A stretch of 64,000 nucleotides of DNA, taken from contig NZ_OY764327.1 in NCBI RefSeq assembly GCF_963668385.1, positions 1,922,001 through 1,986,000 on the forward strand, in the 5' to 3' direction. The position numbers and the translations under genes were made by a program. The DNA comes from an uncultured Carboxylicivirga sp. GTDB taxonomy: Bacteria > Bacteroidota > Bacteroidia > Bacteroidales > Marinilabiliaceae. How positions within the stretch are numbered: the stretch's first letter is position 1; every line of letters begins with the position of its first letter. Positions 8,589-18,146 of this stretch are shown here, one piece after another. The notes beneath the pieces were generated by a model. It made no database searches. It saw nothing but the letters and a program-made list of their open reading frames with translations, and was not told the DNA's origin.

Positions 8589-9194
8589 ATGTTTTCAGGT
8601 ATAGTAGAAGAAGCAGCAACAATTGTTGGATTGGAACAAGATCAGGGTAACTTGCACCTGACGTTAGAATGCACCTTTACTGATGAATTAAAGATAGATC
8701 AGAGTGTGGCACATAATGGAGTATGTTTAACTGTGGTTAAAAAGGAAGGTAAGAATTACACCGTTACTGCGATTAAGGAAACTTTGGAAAAATCTAATTT
8801 AGGATTGCTTCAAATTGGTGATAAAGTAAATCTTGAGCGAAGTATGATGATGAATGGCCGTTTAGATGGGCATATTGTTCAAGGTCATGTTGATCAAACA
8901 GCTAAATGTTTAGAAGTGAAAGAAGCCGATGGAAGTTGGTATTTTACTTTTCAATATGCGATTGATAAAGAAAAAGCAGCTCAAGGTTATATGACTGTTG
9001 AAAAAGGGTCGGTAACTATTAATGGAGTAAGTTTGACTGTTGTTAATAGCCAAAACGATCGATTCTCGGTTGCTATTATTCCTTATACCTATGAGTTTAC
9101 CAATTTTCATCAAATCAAAGAAGGAAGTACAGTCAATCTTGAATTCGATATTTTGGGTAAATATATAAGCCGAATTATGTCGCTTCAAAGTTAA
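8589..9194 (+). CDS. ribE: Riboflavin synthase, alpha chain
   Basis: The enzyme dismutates two 6,7-dimethyl-8-ribityllumazine molecules to riboflavin. The protein (201 residues) shows the expected tandem lumazine-binding barrels. The first begins MFSGIVEE and has the NGVCLTV segment. The second begins GHIVQGHVDQ and has INGVSLTVV. Length is normal. It is monocistronic with its own terminator. I see no FMN riboswitch in the 138 nt upstream, which is too short for one plus a promoter. Other rib genes are not in this window. Confidence 0.95.
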   Translation: MFSGIVEEAATIVGLEQDQGNLHLTLECTFTDELKIDQSVAHNGVCLTVVKKEGKNYTVTAIKETLEKSNLGLLQIGDKVNLERSMMMNGRLDGHIVQGHVDQTAKCLEVKEADGSWYFTFQYAIDKEKAAQGYMTVEKGSVTINGVSLTVVNSQNDRFSVAIIPYTYEFTNFHQIKEGSTVNLEFDILGKYISRIMSLQS

Positions 9195-9212
9195 TTTAAA
9201 AATTATATATAT

Positions 9213-9245
9213 TGCCTTGGTTAAGATAATCAAGGCATTTTTTTT
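9213..9245 (+). terminator. Terminator after ribE
   Basis: TGCCTTGGTT (9213-9222) pairs with AATCAAGGCA (9228-9237) and is followed by eight T. Confidence 0.9.
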
Positions 9246-9334
9246 GATGATTAAATAAATGTTATAACTTTCTATTAATTAATAGAGAGTTGCTTTCTAA
9301 AATCCTGAAAACTACTGTTTGAAATTATAGAAAA

Positions 9335-10387
9335 ATGAAAAAGATACTTATAACTGGTGGTGCTGGTTTTATCGGATCGCATGTGGTTCGATTATTTGTA
9401 AATAATTATCCCGATTACCATATTTACAATCTCGATGCTTTAACATATGCTGGTAATCTTGAGAATTTAAAAGATATAGAATCAAAAGATAATTACACTT
9501 TCTTAAAAGGAGATATAACGGATGCAGATTTGATGAATCAGTATTTTGCCGATTATCAGTTTGATGGTGTAATTCATTTAGCAGCAGAGTCGCATGTTGA
9601 CCGTTCTATTACAGATCCGGTAGCTTTTATTAAAACCAATATTTTAGGTACCGTTAATTTGCTAAATGCTGCAAAAGACATCTGGAAAGATAGTATGGAA
9701 GGTAAACGATTTTATCATATTTCAACTGATGAAGTATATGGTTCATTAGGAAAAGAAGGTTTGTTTACCGAAACAACAGCTTACGATCCACGTAGCCCTT
9801 ATTCGTCTTCAAAAGCAAGTTCCGATCATTTAGTTCGTGCTTATTTTCATACTTACGGGTTACCTGTTGTTATTTCTAATTGTTCGAATAACTACGGACC
9901 TAATCAGTTCCCTGAGAAATTAATACCACTTTCGATTAATAATATCAAAAATAAAAAGCCTATTCCTATTTATGGGAAAGGTGAAAATATTCGTGATTGG
10001 TTATTTGTGATTGATCATGCTCGTGCTATTGATGTTATTTATCATCAAGGTGGTTTTGGTGAAACATACAATATTGGCGGAATTAATGAATGGACAAATA
10101 TTGATTTGATTCATAAGCTTTGCGAAGTAATGGATGATAAATTAGGACGAGAAAAAGGTGAGTCAGCTAAACTCATTACGTTTGTGAAAGATCGTGCTGG
10201 CCACGATATGCGTTATGCTATTGACTCATCAAAACTAATGAAAGAATTAGGATGGGAGCCGTCCCTTCAGTTTGAAGAAGGTATTGTAAAAACTGTTGAA
10301 TGGTATCTCGATAACGAAGAATGGCTGAATAATATTCTTTCGGGTGATTATGAGAAGTATTATCAGGATCAATACGAGGAAAGATAA
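9335..10387 (+). CDS. rfbB: dTDP-glucose 4,6-dehydratase
   Basis: The 350-residue extended SDR forms dTDP-4-keto-6-deoxyglucose. The NAD-binding motif is GGAGFIGSH, the catalytic STDEVYG segment carries the Thr-Asp-Glu triad, and YSSSK is the Tyr/Lys pair. The specificity segment NCSNNYGPNQFPEKLIPL is also typical of RfbB. Its product is the substrate of FdtA-type isomerases such as those at the left edge of the window, so the genes may act in one pathway although about 7 kb apart. It is monocistronic, with a terminator after it. rfbA, rfbC and rfbD are absent here. Confidence 0.93.
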   Translation: MKKILITGGAGFIGSHVVRLFVNNYPDYHIYNLDALTYAGNLENLKDIESKDNYTFLKGDITDADLMNQYFADYQFDGVIHLAAESHVDRSITDPVAFIKTNILGTVNLLNAAKDIWKDSMEGKRFYHISTDEVYGSLGKEGLFTETTAYDPRSPYSSSKASSDHLVRAYFHTYGLPVVISNCSNNYGPNQFPEKLIPLSINNIKNKKPIPIYGKGENIRDWLFVIDHARAIDVIYHQGGFGETYNIGGINEWTNIDLIHKLCEVMDDKLGREKGESAKLITFVKDRAGHDMRYAIDSSKLMKELGWEPSLQFEEGIVKTVEWYLDNEEWLNNILSGDYEKYYQDQYEER

Positions 10388-10408
10388 GATATTAATGATA
10401 AAAATAGT

Positions 10409-10440
10409 AAAGCCCGGTTGACGTTTCAATCGGGCTTTTA
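10409..10440 (+). terminator. Terminator after rfbB
   Basis: AAAGCCCGGTTGA (10409-10421) pairs with TTCAATCGGGCTTT (10425-10438) around a short loop. It lies between convergent rfbB and glmS. Confidence 0.85.
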
Positions 10441-10493
10441 CTGAGAGATAAACCTTAAAAGTATTACTAGTACTAATCCACGTGGGACAGTAC

Positions 10494-12329
10494 TTATTCA
10501 ACCGTTACTGACTTGGCCAGATTACGCGGTTGATCAACATTACAGCCACGCATGACTGCGATGTGATAAGATATAAATTGTAATGGTATCACTGTTAATA
10601 AAGGAGCAACAGCTTCGTGGCAGTCAGGCACCTCAATTACATGATCAGCCAATTTTTTTATTACTTCGTCGCCTTTAGTAACAATCGCAATTACTTTACC
10701 ATTTCTAGCTTTGACTTCCTGTATATTACTTACAATTTTTTCGTATGATTTGTCTTTAGTGGCTAAAACGAAAACAGGCATGTTCTCATCTATTAAAGCA
10801 ATTGGGCCATGTTTCATCTCAGCTGCCGGATATCCTTCGGCGTGAATATATGAAATCTCTTTTAGTTTTAAAGCTCCTTCTAATGCCACAGGGAATAGAT
10901 ATCCTCGACCTAAATAAAGAGCATTAGTTGCGTTTTTATAGGTTTCAGAAATTTTTCTGATTTCATCCTCGGACTGAAGAATTGTTTTTATTTTATCCGG
11001 AACCTGAGTTAACTCATCAACCAGGTGTGTGTAATCTTCATTAGATATATTTCCTTTGGTTTTACCTAAAAGCATCGCCATCATTGTTAACACAGTTACC
11101 TGTGAGGTGAATGCTTTGGTGGATGCTACGCCAATTTCAGGGCCTGCGTGAGTGTAAACACCTGCATGTGTTTCCCGAGGAATTGATGATCCGGCAACAT
11201 TACAAATACCCAAAATAGTTGCACCTTGTTCTTTAGCCATTTTAATGGCAGCTAATGTATCTGCGGTTTCACCACTTTGCGAAATGGCAATGATTACATC
11301 ATCTTTATTTATTACTGGATTGCGATAACGGAACTCACTGGCATATTCAACTTCAACCGGAATTCGGGCGAATTCTTCAAAAAGATACTCGCCAACTAGT
11401 CCTGCATGCCATGATGTTCCACACGCCAATATGATGATTCTTTGTGCCTGACTTATCTGAGGTAATACATCAATAATACCACCTAAAAATATCTTAGAGT
11501 GATCCATTGAAATACGACCACGAAAAGTATCTTCAATAGAAAGAGGCTGTTCATAAATTTCTTTCAACATGAAGTGCTCATAGTGACCTTTATCGATTTC
11601 GTCGATACTAAGGTTTACTTTTTGGATTTTTGGCTTCTTTGAGTCGTTTTGAATGCTTTTCAAAGTAAGGTTATCTTTATTGATAACAGCAACTTCTTCA
11701 TCATTCATATAAATTACCTGATCGGTATATTCAACGATTGGTGTAGCATCTGACGCTAGGAAATATTCTTTTTCTCCAACTCCAATTACGAGAGGACTAC
11801 CTTTTCGTGCTGCAATTAGTTTATCTGACTCTTCGGTACAAGTAATTACCAAACCGTAAGCACCTACAACTTTTGTTAAGGCATATCGAACGGCAATCTC
11901 TGCATCGACTTTTTCTTCGAGATAAATATTTTCAATAAGGTTGGCTAATACTTCTGTATCAGTATCACTTTTAAATGAATAACCACGACTAATTAATTCT
12001 TTTTTTAAGTGGGCGTAGTTTTCTATAATTCCGTTATGAACTACAATAAATTTACCGTTTGCTGAAACATGTGGATGAGCATTGTTGTCGCTTGGTTCAC
12101 CATGAGTAGCCCAACGAGTATGTCCAATTCCTATAGAACCAGAAATTGATTTTCCTTTCGCATGAGCTTCAAGGTCCTTTACCTTTCCTTTGCATTTGTA
12201 TACGTGTACACCATCATTTACTAATGCAAGTCCGGCTGAATCGTACCCTCTATATTCCAGGCGCTGTAGTCCTTTAATAATAATCGGGTAGGCTGTTCGA
12301 TCCCCAACGTAAGCTACTATTCCACACAT
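10494..12329 (-). CDS. glmS: Glutamine-fructose-6-phosphate aminotransferase (isomerizing)
   Basis: GlmS makes glucosamine-6-phosphate, the first step to UDP-GlcNAc, from fructose-6-phosphate and glutamine. The 611 residues include the class II amidotransferase domain with Cys2 as nucleophile (MCGIVAYVG) and RWATHGEPS. Two SIS domains follow (ACGTSWHAG, ISQSGETADTL, STKAFTSQV), and the canonical end is LAKSVTVE. Length is normal. It lies 128 nt downstream of nagB in the same direction, with hairpins between. That gap is too short for the Gram-positive glmS ribozyme, and none is seen. Confidence 0.97.
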   Translation of the reverse strand: MCGIVAYVGDRTAYPIIIKGLQRLEYRGYDSAGLALVNDGVHVYKCKGKVKDLEAHAKGKSISGSIGIGHTRWATHGEPSDNNAHPHVSANGKFIVVHNGIIENYAHLKKELISRGYSFKSDTDTEVLANLIENIYLEEKVDAEIAVRYALTKVVGAYGLVITCTEESDKLIAARKGSPLVIGVGEKEYFLASDATPIVEYTDQVIYMNDEEVAVINKDNLTLKSIQNDSKKPKIQKVNLSIDEIDKGHYEHFMLKEIYEQPLSIEDTFRGRISMDHSKIFLGGIIDVLPQISQAQRIIILACGTSWHAGLVGEYLFEEFARIPVEVEYASEFRYRNPVINKDDVIIAISQSGETADTLAAIKMAKEQGATILGICNVAGSSIPRETHAGVYTHAGPEIGVASTKAFTSQVTVLTMMAMLLGKTKGNISNEDYTHLVDELTQVPDKIKTILQSEDEIRKISETYKNATNALYLGRGYLFPVALEGALKLKEISYIHAEGYPAAEMKHGPIALIDENMPVFVLATKDKSYEKIVSNIQEVKARNGKVIAIVTKGDEVIKKLADHVIEVPDCHEAVAPLLTVIPLQFISYHIAVMRGCNVDQPRNLAKSVTVE

Positions 12330-12376
12330 ATTTTTATATTTTTAATTAATATCTAAATCTATTTCATAACAAAACG

Positions 12377-12408
12377 AAAGAGGAACTCTTTCGAAAGAAT
12401 TCCTCTTT
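12377..12408 (-). terminator. Long hairpin between nagB and glmS
   Basis: AAAGAGGAA (12377-12385) pairs with TTCCTCTTT (12400-12408), and an inner CTCTTTCGAAAGA segment extends the stem. No long T-run follows on the minus strand, so it may attenuate or process rather than fully stop transcription from nagB into glmS. Confidence 0.5.
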
Positions 12409-12457
12409 TCAGTATGAAATATAATGTTTTAAAGGTTGATATATTAACCTTTTTTGA

Positions 12458-13261
12458 TTACCACTGACTATCAGGTGATAAATTGTCCTTTTCGATATCT
12501 TTAAAATATCGATAGGTTCCTACCTTTAATTCGAATGTGGAAGCTTCGTCGCAAACAATGATTCCTTTCGGATGCATTTGTAATGCACTGATGGTCCACA
12601 TATGATTGATTCCTTCTTCTACAGCATGTTGCAAAGCTCTCGCTTTATTAAAACCATTAACGATAATCAGTACTTCTTTCGCATCCAATACTGTACCAAT
12701 TCCAACTGTTAATGCAGTTTTAGGTACTTGATTGGGATCGTGATTAAAGAAACGCGAATTCGCTAAAATGGTATCATAAGTTAACGTTTTAACTCGTGTT
12801 CGGGATTGTAAAGATGATCCCGGTTCATTAAAAGCTAGGTGTCCGTCAGGGCCAATACCTCCCATAAAAAGATCAATACCACCAACTTCTTTTATTTTGT
12901 TCTCATATCGTTCACATTCTGATTCTGGATCTTCGGCCTGCCCATTTAAAATATTGGCATTTTCTGGCTTGATGTCGATATGACCAAAAAAGTTTTCCCA
13001 CATAAAAGTGTAATAACTTTGAGGATGCTCTCTTGGAATTTCTCTATACTCATCCATATTAAATGTGATTACATTTTGAAAGGATACTTTTCCTTCTTTA
13101 TGTAATCGAATTAACTCCTTGTAAGTACCAAGTGGTGATGAACCTGTTGGTAATCCTAAAATAAAAGGGCGTTCCCCTTCGTGTTTGTTAATTCGTTGGG
13201 CTATGTAAGCTGCGGCCCATGCCGACAACTCTTGATAGTCCTTTTCAATAATTAATCTCAT
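12458..13261 (-). CDS. nagB: Glucosamine-6-phosphate deaminase
   Basis: NagB converts glucosamine-6-phosphate to fructose-6-phosphate and ammonia, the catabolic counterpart of GlmS. The 267-residue protein has [12 protein letters not shown], the FNMDEY segment, and the catalytic [16 protein letters not shown] region with the Asp-His-Glu relay. Length matches E. coli NagB. It lies 12 nt after the DUF4954 gene and upstream of glmS on the same strand, an unusual arrangement of opposing enzymes. No nagA is visible in the window. Confidence 0.96.
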   Translation of the reverse strand: MRLIIEKDYQELSAWAAAYIAQRINKHEGERPFILGLPTGSSPLGTYKELIRLHKEGKVSFQNVITFNMDEYREIPREHPQSYYTFMWENFFGHIDIKPENANILNGQAEDPESECERYENKIKEVGGIDLFMGGIGPDGHLAFNEPGSSLQSRTRVKTLTYDTILANSRFFNHDPNQVPKTALTVGIGTVLDAKEVLIIVNGFNKARALQHAVEEGINHMWTISALQMHPKGIIVCDEASTFELKVGTYRYFKDIEKDNLSPDSQW

Positions 13262-13273
13262 TGTAATCTTATT

Positions 13274-15277
13274 TTAAGGTTTATCTCTTTCCTTACAAAG
13301 GATAAGCCTTTCCTTTAGCTCTTCGGCTAGTCTGCTCTTTTCCCGAATATGATTACGAATATCCTGAACTGACGGATGGTTTTCGAATTCACCTCTTACA
13401 TACTCAAAATCGAGTGTGCGGGTTTCTTCGCTACCATCTATACCAAAACCTGTTTGAGTATTTAAAGTAAACTCTTTACGGGCATCGGCATATACCATAT
13501 TATCTAAGTCGATTACACTTTTTTTCCAATCATCGATAAAAGCGATCAATTGATCTATTTCAATTGTTTTCCAATCGAGATCAAATTCGCTTTTAAATAC
13601 TTTCGAACACCAATTCCAGGCATAATCAAAATAGCTTATATGTAACGATTTATAGCTGCTATTTAACTTTGCTAAATCTGCTATTTTATCGTTCTCAAGA
13701 TCATCAAGTAGGGTCATTACCCTTTCATTCGGTACCAGCAAACCAGCCATATCAATCCATTCGCCTGTTCCGAATGAAGATTGAGTAGCCAGGCTTGTCC
13801 TTAACTCTTCTGAATTAACAAAGGTAATGTCTTCTAGCTTTTTTATCAGGGCATTGCCCAGGAATTTGATGATGCCTGTGTTATATAATTGGATTCCTCT
13901 TTCAAGAGAAGTATGTGTTATTTTTACACTATTATACATGTAATAGTCTGAAGTAGGGCCACTTGACTGTTTTAACTGCTTCAATATTTGTTTCCCTTTT
14001 AGCATTTTTTGTATTGTAAAAGGGCTGAGTAAATTAAAGTTAATAAAGTCTAAAAGTTTTGAATCCTTACGTTTATCCCTTTTGGGCCACTTTCTTGCAT
14101 CGCGAATAGTACCTACACTACGTAAATTGACCCCCGGCGCAAGTAAACTTTCATCTTTATTCTCAATTAAGTATGAAAAAGGAAGGTTAGAAGTATCCGG
14201 ATTTCGATAGTGACGCCCCATAACAAGTGAAAATGCACCAATACGTGCGGGCCAAAGTATGTAAGAATCACTAGTTGTTTTCGAGCCTCTTTCCAAAACT
14301 CCTTGATGTATTGGGCCAAGCTTGTACATGTGGTTGCTCTGATTCGATCCGCTACCAGCATTCATAAACGAAAAGTAACCTGCAATAAGTAGTGTGGATT
14401 TATGATGTGTTACTGTGTAAGGACCTGCAAAAATAGAGCAGGCTTCGCCATGGAAACCCTGGCAGTTGGCAAAAAATACCGAGTTCTCAGCTGAATATTG
14501 CTTACTTAGTTCACATCCCTGACCAATAAAGCAGTTGCTTACAAGAGCTCCGTCACTTATTTTAGAACCCGAACCACAAATGAAATTTTCAGCAATGATG
14601 CCAGGTCCGAAATAGGTTGGAGCTTCTGTTGAACTATTGACGCTACCGTTTTCTAATCGATAAATACCTTCTATAATGGCATGTTCTCCAATGTTAGTAT
14701 CTATAATGGTTCGGCAGTTGATTAATTGAGCACAACGTTCAATGGTACCTACAGAACTGCAAATTTGATTGCAGTAGGAATTAATTAAATCTTGAATTTT
14801 GTTAATTAACTTAGGTCGGTGACGATATAGCGCCAATATATAAGCTGTATGAGCTGATAACTCATTGTAAATTGATATTTCTCTACCTCCAGCTTCATTT
14901 AGAGCTGCTACTTTTACCCCATTGCCAAAACATGATTCTCCCACCGTGATTATTGAATCTACATTTTCTATTATGACTTCTGATTTGATGTGATAATTGG
15001 CAATGTGATTCTTAACCTGATTGATATAGGAATCAGATTCAACAATACAATTGTGTAGAGTTGAATTATAAACTCCAGCCTTTTTTTGAACTCCTCCTGG
15101 GAATGAGAATACCTTGTTAAAAGTGCCTAATTGAATGTTGCCCGAAAAAGTCGTGTTTCTAACGCTTTCAGTCGAAAATGTATGTGCAACTTTTACTTTG
15201 CTCCAATCGGTGCAAAAACAATTTCTTTTGTCTAACTCTTTAATTTCATCGTTGGTTAACGAACGGTATTCAGTCAT
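13274..15277 (-). CDS. DUF4954 family left-handed beta-helix protein
   Basis: The 667-residue protein is widespread in Bacteroidota and of unknown function. From about residue 40 to 360 it has many imperfect hexapeptide repeats of the left-handed beta-helix kind (for example TNIGEHAIIEGIYR, FIGQGCELS and ALVSNCFIGQ), as in nucleotide-sugar acyltransferases and pyrophosphorylases. The C-terminal third is helical and ends in a charged coiled segment. No signal peptide is seen, so it is cytoplasmic. It stops 12 nt before nagB, with glmS beyond, which suggests a role in amino-sugar or nucleotide-sugar metabolism (inference). Family recognition is from memory. Confidence 0.75.
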   Translation of the reverse strand: MTEYRSLTNDEIKELDKRNCFCTDWSKVKVAHTFSTESVRNTTFSGNIQLGTFNKVFSFPGGVQKKAGVYNSTLHNCIVESDSYINQVKNHIANYHIKSEVIIENVDSIITVGESCFGNGVKVAALNEAGGREISIYNELSAHTAYILALYRHRPKLINKIQDLINSYCNQICSSVGTIERCAQLINCRTIIDTNIGEHAIIEGIYRLENGSVNSSTEAPTYFGPGIIAENFICGSGSKISDGALVSNCFIGQGCELSKQYSAENSVFFANCQGFHGEACSIFAGPYTVTHHKSTLLIAGYFSFMNAGSGSNQSNHMYKLGPIHQGVLERGSKTTSDSYILWPARIGAFSLVMGRHYRNPDTSNLPFSYLIENKDESLLAPGVNLRSVGTIRDARKWPKRDKRKDSKLLDFINFNLLSPFTIQKMLKGKQILKQLKQSSGPTSDYYMYNSVKITHTSLERGIQLYNTGIIKFLGNALIKKLEDITFVNSEELRTSLATQSSFGTGEWIDMAGLLVPNERVMTLLDDLENDKIADLAKLNSSYKSLHISYFDYAWNWCSKVFKSEFDLDWKTIEIDQLIAFIDDWKKSVIDLDNMVYADARKEFTLNTQTGFGIDGSEETRTLDFEYVRGEFENHPSVQDIRNHIREKSRLAEELKERLILCKERDKP

Positions 15278-15429
15278 GTATGCTTTTCTTCCATTTTAGA
15301 ACGAAAGCTAAAGTATAATAATTGAAAGTGATTATGTAATATGATAATAAAAAGAAAGACTTGTGTAATGATATCGCTAAAAGGTGTTTTTAAAAGAAAG
15401 GTTTAGAAAGAAGTTGAATGCAAGGATAC

Positions 15430-15460
15430 AAAAAAACGGATGCGTTAGCCATCCGTTTTG
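15430..15460 (-). terminator. Terminator after the DUF4270 gene
   Basis: On the minus strand AAAACGGATG and CATCCGTTTT form a stem (15433-15459) followed by a run of T. It separates the DUF4270 gene from the DUF4954-nagB-glmS group, so the latter likely has its own promoter in the 15278-15430 stretch. Confidence 0.8.
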
Positions 15461-15481
15461 AAAAGGTATATAAGCTCTGTA

Positions 15482-17293
15482 TTATCTTGGAATATAATGA
15501 TAGTACTTAATGTTCATTTTAAGAGGTTTTTTAGAGCTAGTTGCACTGTAAAGTTTAACTCTTCTAAAATTATCAGTAGTTGAATTTGGTCCAAGAAAGA
15601 ACTGTGTTTTAAATAATCGGTGATATTCTGCTATAAACTTTTGGTAGTCTTCACTATTAGTATCACTGATATCCCAATCATTTTCAGTTCGTATATTATC
15701 TAACTCGCGCATTACATAGTTGAAATAATCGGCGCTCATAATAAAACGATAATAATATTCATAAGCATAAGCTCCATCTTCATGTTCAACAACACGGGTT
15801 ACTCTCTCTCCAACACCAGCTCGAGAACCCGTTGATGAAGCAACACCAAAAACATATCCCGAGCTGGTGTTTCCATTAACTTCAGCGGTGTAGGTTGGTG
15901 TTTCAAACTTACCTTCGTCATTTTGCCATAAAATATCCAAACTTGTTGGTAATGGGTAACGTTGTATTCCTCCTTTATTGTATGGCACATTACTAGTTGT
16001 GTCAACTTCTAAAAAGAATTCAATATTTGCAGTTGTTCTGTAAGGTTCGTCTTCTTGTTTATGAATAGAATTTAATGTTAACGAATCAGCCCATGCACTT
16101 ACTTCTTCTGGTATTGTGAAAGTAGAATATAATCCAGCCATACCTTGTATGTATAAGTTTGAAGGCGTTTCATCATCTGTATTTATCCTTTCATCTTTTT
16201 CGTGCTCATATCTGTTGAATCTTACATTTTCAACGTTTACAGGGAAATTGTATGTATAAGTTGATGTAGTATCTCTAATTTCATCTTCGCTATTAAAATA
16301 TTTATAATCACGCGAAAAATATAGAGTAAGATGAGTCGCTAAAGATGATGTTGTGCCTAATAAGTTAATACGGGTTAAGTTTCCTTCGCCCATAATGTTT
16401 TTATCAATGGTAACATATACTCCATTCAAATAGTCGCGTTGAAATGCAGCTGTTTGAGTAAGTGAGGTACTGTCAATATTAAAAATGCGTTCAGCTAATT
16501 CATCATTAAGTTTAATATTCCAATACTTTGTAGTTGTCTTATGAGCATTAAAATCGCTACTTACCCAACCGCTATCTTGTACAGCACGAACTTTATCTAA
16601 GTCCCATAAGTACTGTGGGAAGTTCATCAAACTATCAGGATATTCCCATAATCCGTCTGCGGTCCATTTGGGAGCGTATTTCATTGAATCGGGAACATCT
16701 GAGTTTGGATGTACCAATATATCACCAATGGAATTTGTTTTATAAACAACTGTTTCATTACTGAAACGAGGCGTGTAATTTGAACCTAAATCCTCGTTTA
16801 ACTCATATACAAATAGATGTTGTGGACTAAACATATTACCATACCAATCATTAAATTGGTATTGCAGACGTAGAACTAAACTATCTACTTTCCATACATC
16901 ATCATATTCAGGAGTGTTGTTGTTGAATTTATAGAATTGTAGTGTATCAACGTCTTCAGTTGAACTACCTGTCACAATTCGAGCTGTATATGATGGTCTT
17001 TTACCAACGGAGAAATTTGTTACAAAATCGGCTGTAGTTTTACCAAAAACAGAATCGTTAAATACGCCTATTAACCCATAGTCTGCATCGTTAGTTCTAA
17101 CGGTATCACGCATTAAGTTTTTGCTATGTAAGTCAATGTATTCGTTCAGCCCACGAATAACTTCGCCTTCTGGTAATACACCTCCAGATAATCGTGCCGG
17201 CTCATCTTTACAAGAGCTTAAAGAAAGAAGGCCAATCAAAAGTAATTGGCCTAGTATCAATGAAAATATATTTTTCAATATTCTGTTGTTCAT
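15482..17293 (-). CDS. DUF4270 domain-containing lipoprotein
   Basis: The 603-residue Bacteroidota protein has an N-terminal signal ending in a lipobox (LLSLSSCKDEP, acylated Cys about residue 29). It is therefore an outer- or inner-membrane lipoprotein. The body is beta-rich with many Tyr/Asn/Asp segments and matches the DUF4270 family as I remember it. Its function is unknown, with cell-surface or envelope adhesion among the possibilities. It begins 13 nt after the lone GT5-domain gene, so the two are almost certainly co-transcribed from the promoter near 18150. A terminator follows. Confidence 0.8.
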   Translation of the reverse strand: MNNRILKNIFSLILGQLLLIGLLSLSSCKDEPARLSGGVLPEGEVIRGLNEYIDLHSKNLMRDTVRTNDADYGLIGVFNDSVFGKTTADFVTNFSVGKRPSYTARIVTGSSTEDVDTLQFYKFNNNTPEYDDVWKVDSLVLRLQYQFNDWYGNMFSPQHLFVYELNEDLGSNYTPRFSNETVVYKTNSIGDILVHPNSDVPDSMKYAPKWTADGLWEYPDSLMNFPQYLWDLDKVRAVQDSGWVSSDFNAHKTTTKYWNIKLNDELAERIFNIDSTSLTQTAAFQRDYLNGVYVTIDKNIMGEGNLTRINLLGTTSSLATHLTLYFSRDYKYFNSEDEIRDTTSTYTYNFPVNVENVRFNRYEHEKDERINTDDETPSNLYIQGMAGLYSTFTIPEEVSAWADSLTLNSIHKQEDEPYRTTANIEFFLEVDTTSNVPYNKGGIQRYPLPTSLDILWQNDEGKFETPTYTAEVNGNTSSGYVFGVASSTGSRAGVGERVTRVVEHEDGAYAYEYYYRFIMSADYFNYVMRELDNIRTENDWDISDTNSEDYQKFIAEYHRLFKTQFFLGPNSTTDNFRRVKLYSATSSKKPLKMNIKYYHYIPR

Positions 17294-17306
17294 ATAAATA
17301 ACGTTG

Positions 17307-18113
17307 TTAATCTAACAATGAATCGTAAAAACCATTGTATGCCTCAACATAACTGTCTTCATCATGATAACCTAAAAACGGTTTACCCGTTTGTTTGATG
17401 AAGTCAACTAATTCAGGATTGATATTCTCACTACCTTGAATAATTCCATCTGACATTGCAATGGCTAATTTCGAGAGGTGAATGTAATCACTTTTTTCGA
17501 GTACTTCCAAGTCTGAGTCTTCAACTCCATCAATTTTTAACTTCTCTTTAAAGTTTTCGGGCCAGTTGCTCTTAAATTCATCGTCATAAATAGTGTATAC
17601 AACTTTAGAATTAGCAAAGTGTGGATCTTCGTTCATTGCCTTTTTTATATATAAAGGAGCAAGTGCAGTAAACCAGCCATTGCAATGAACAACATCTGGT
17701 GCCCATCTTAATTTTTTAGTTGTTTCTAAAGCACCACGAGCAAAGAAAATAGTTCTTTCATCGTTATCTTCATACTCCTCTCCATTATCGTCTGTTAATG
17801 TTGATTTTCGCTGAAAATAATCTTCATTGTCGATAAAATAAACCTGCATGCGGGCAGCTTGTATTGAAGCCACTTTAATAATAAGAGGATGGTCAGTATC
17901 GTCGATAATTAGGTTCATACCTGATAAACGAATCACTTCGTGTAATTGATTTCGACGCTCATTGATGCAGCCGAAACGAGGCATAAATGTTCTAATCTCT
18001 TTTCCTAATTCCTGAATACCCTGAGGTAGGTATCTACCTATCTTTGACATTTCGCTTTCTGGTAGATACGGTGTTATTTCCTGTGAGATGAATAAGACTT
18101 TGGCTTTTTCCAT
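17307..18113 (-). CDS. Glycogen/starch synthase-like protein, GT5 N-terminal domain only
   Basis: The 268-residue protein matches only the N-terminal Rossmann domain of GT5 glycogen synthases (MEKAKVLFISQEITPYLPES, ending in HCNGWFTALAPLYIK and a short tail). The C-terminal nucleotide-sugar domain is absent. The ADP-glucose loop, normally KxGGL, reads KIGRY here, so catalysis is unlikely. I chose the ATG at 18113 because a near-perfect promoter lies at 18147-18177, which would place the longer start (18176) upstream of transcription. It leads the DUF4270 lipoprotein gene by 13 nt and is divergent from panC. It is possibly a sugar-sensing or scaffold protein (inference). Confidence 0.8.
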   Translation of the reverse strand: MEKAKVLFISQEITPYLPESEMSKIGRYLPQGIQELGKEIRTFMPRFGCINERRNQLHEVIRLSGMNLIIDDTDHPLIIKVASIQAARMQVYFIDNEDYFQRKSTLTDDNGEEYEDNDERTIFFARGALETTKKLRWAPDVVHCNGWFTALAPLYIKKAMNEDPHFANSKVVYTIYDDEFKSNWPENFKEKLKIDGVEDSDLEVLEKSDYIHLSKLAIAMSDGIIQGSENINPELVDFIKQTGKPFLGYHDEDSYVEAYNGFYDSLLD

Positions 18114-18146
18114 TTCTTTAATTGGTAGAAGTAAAATTTGCAAATG

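Noticed and set aside
10247-10501. 84-residue minus-strand frame over the rfbB end and terminator
   Set aside because: It overlaps rfbB and the terminator and has no family features.
12330-12457. glmS ribozyme
   Set aside because: The leader is too short for the known ribozyme and has no matching core.
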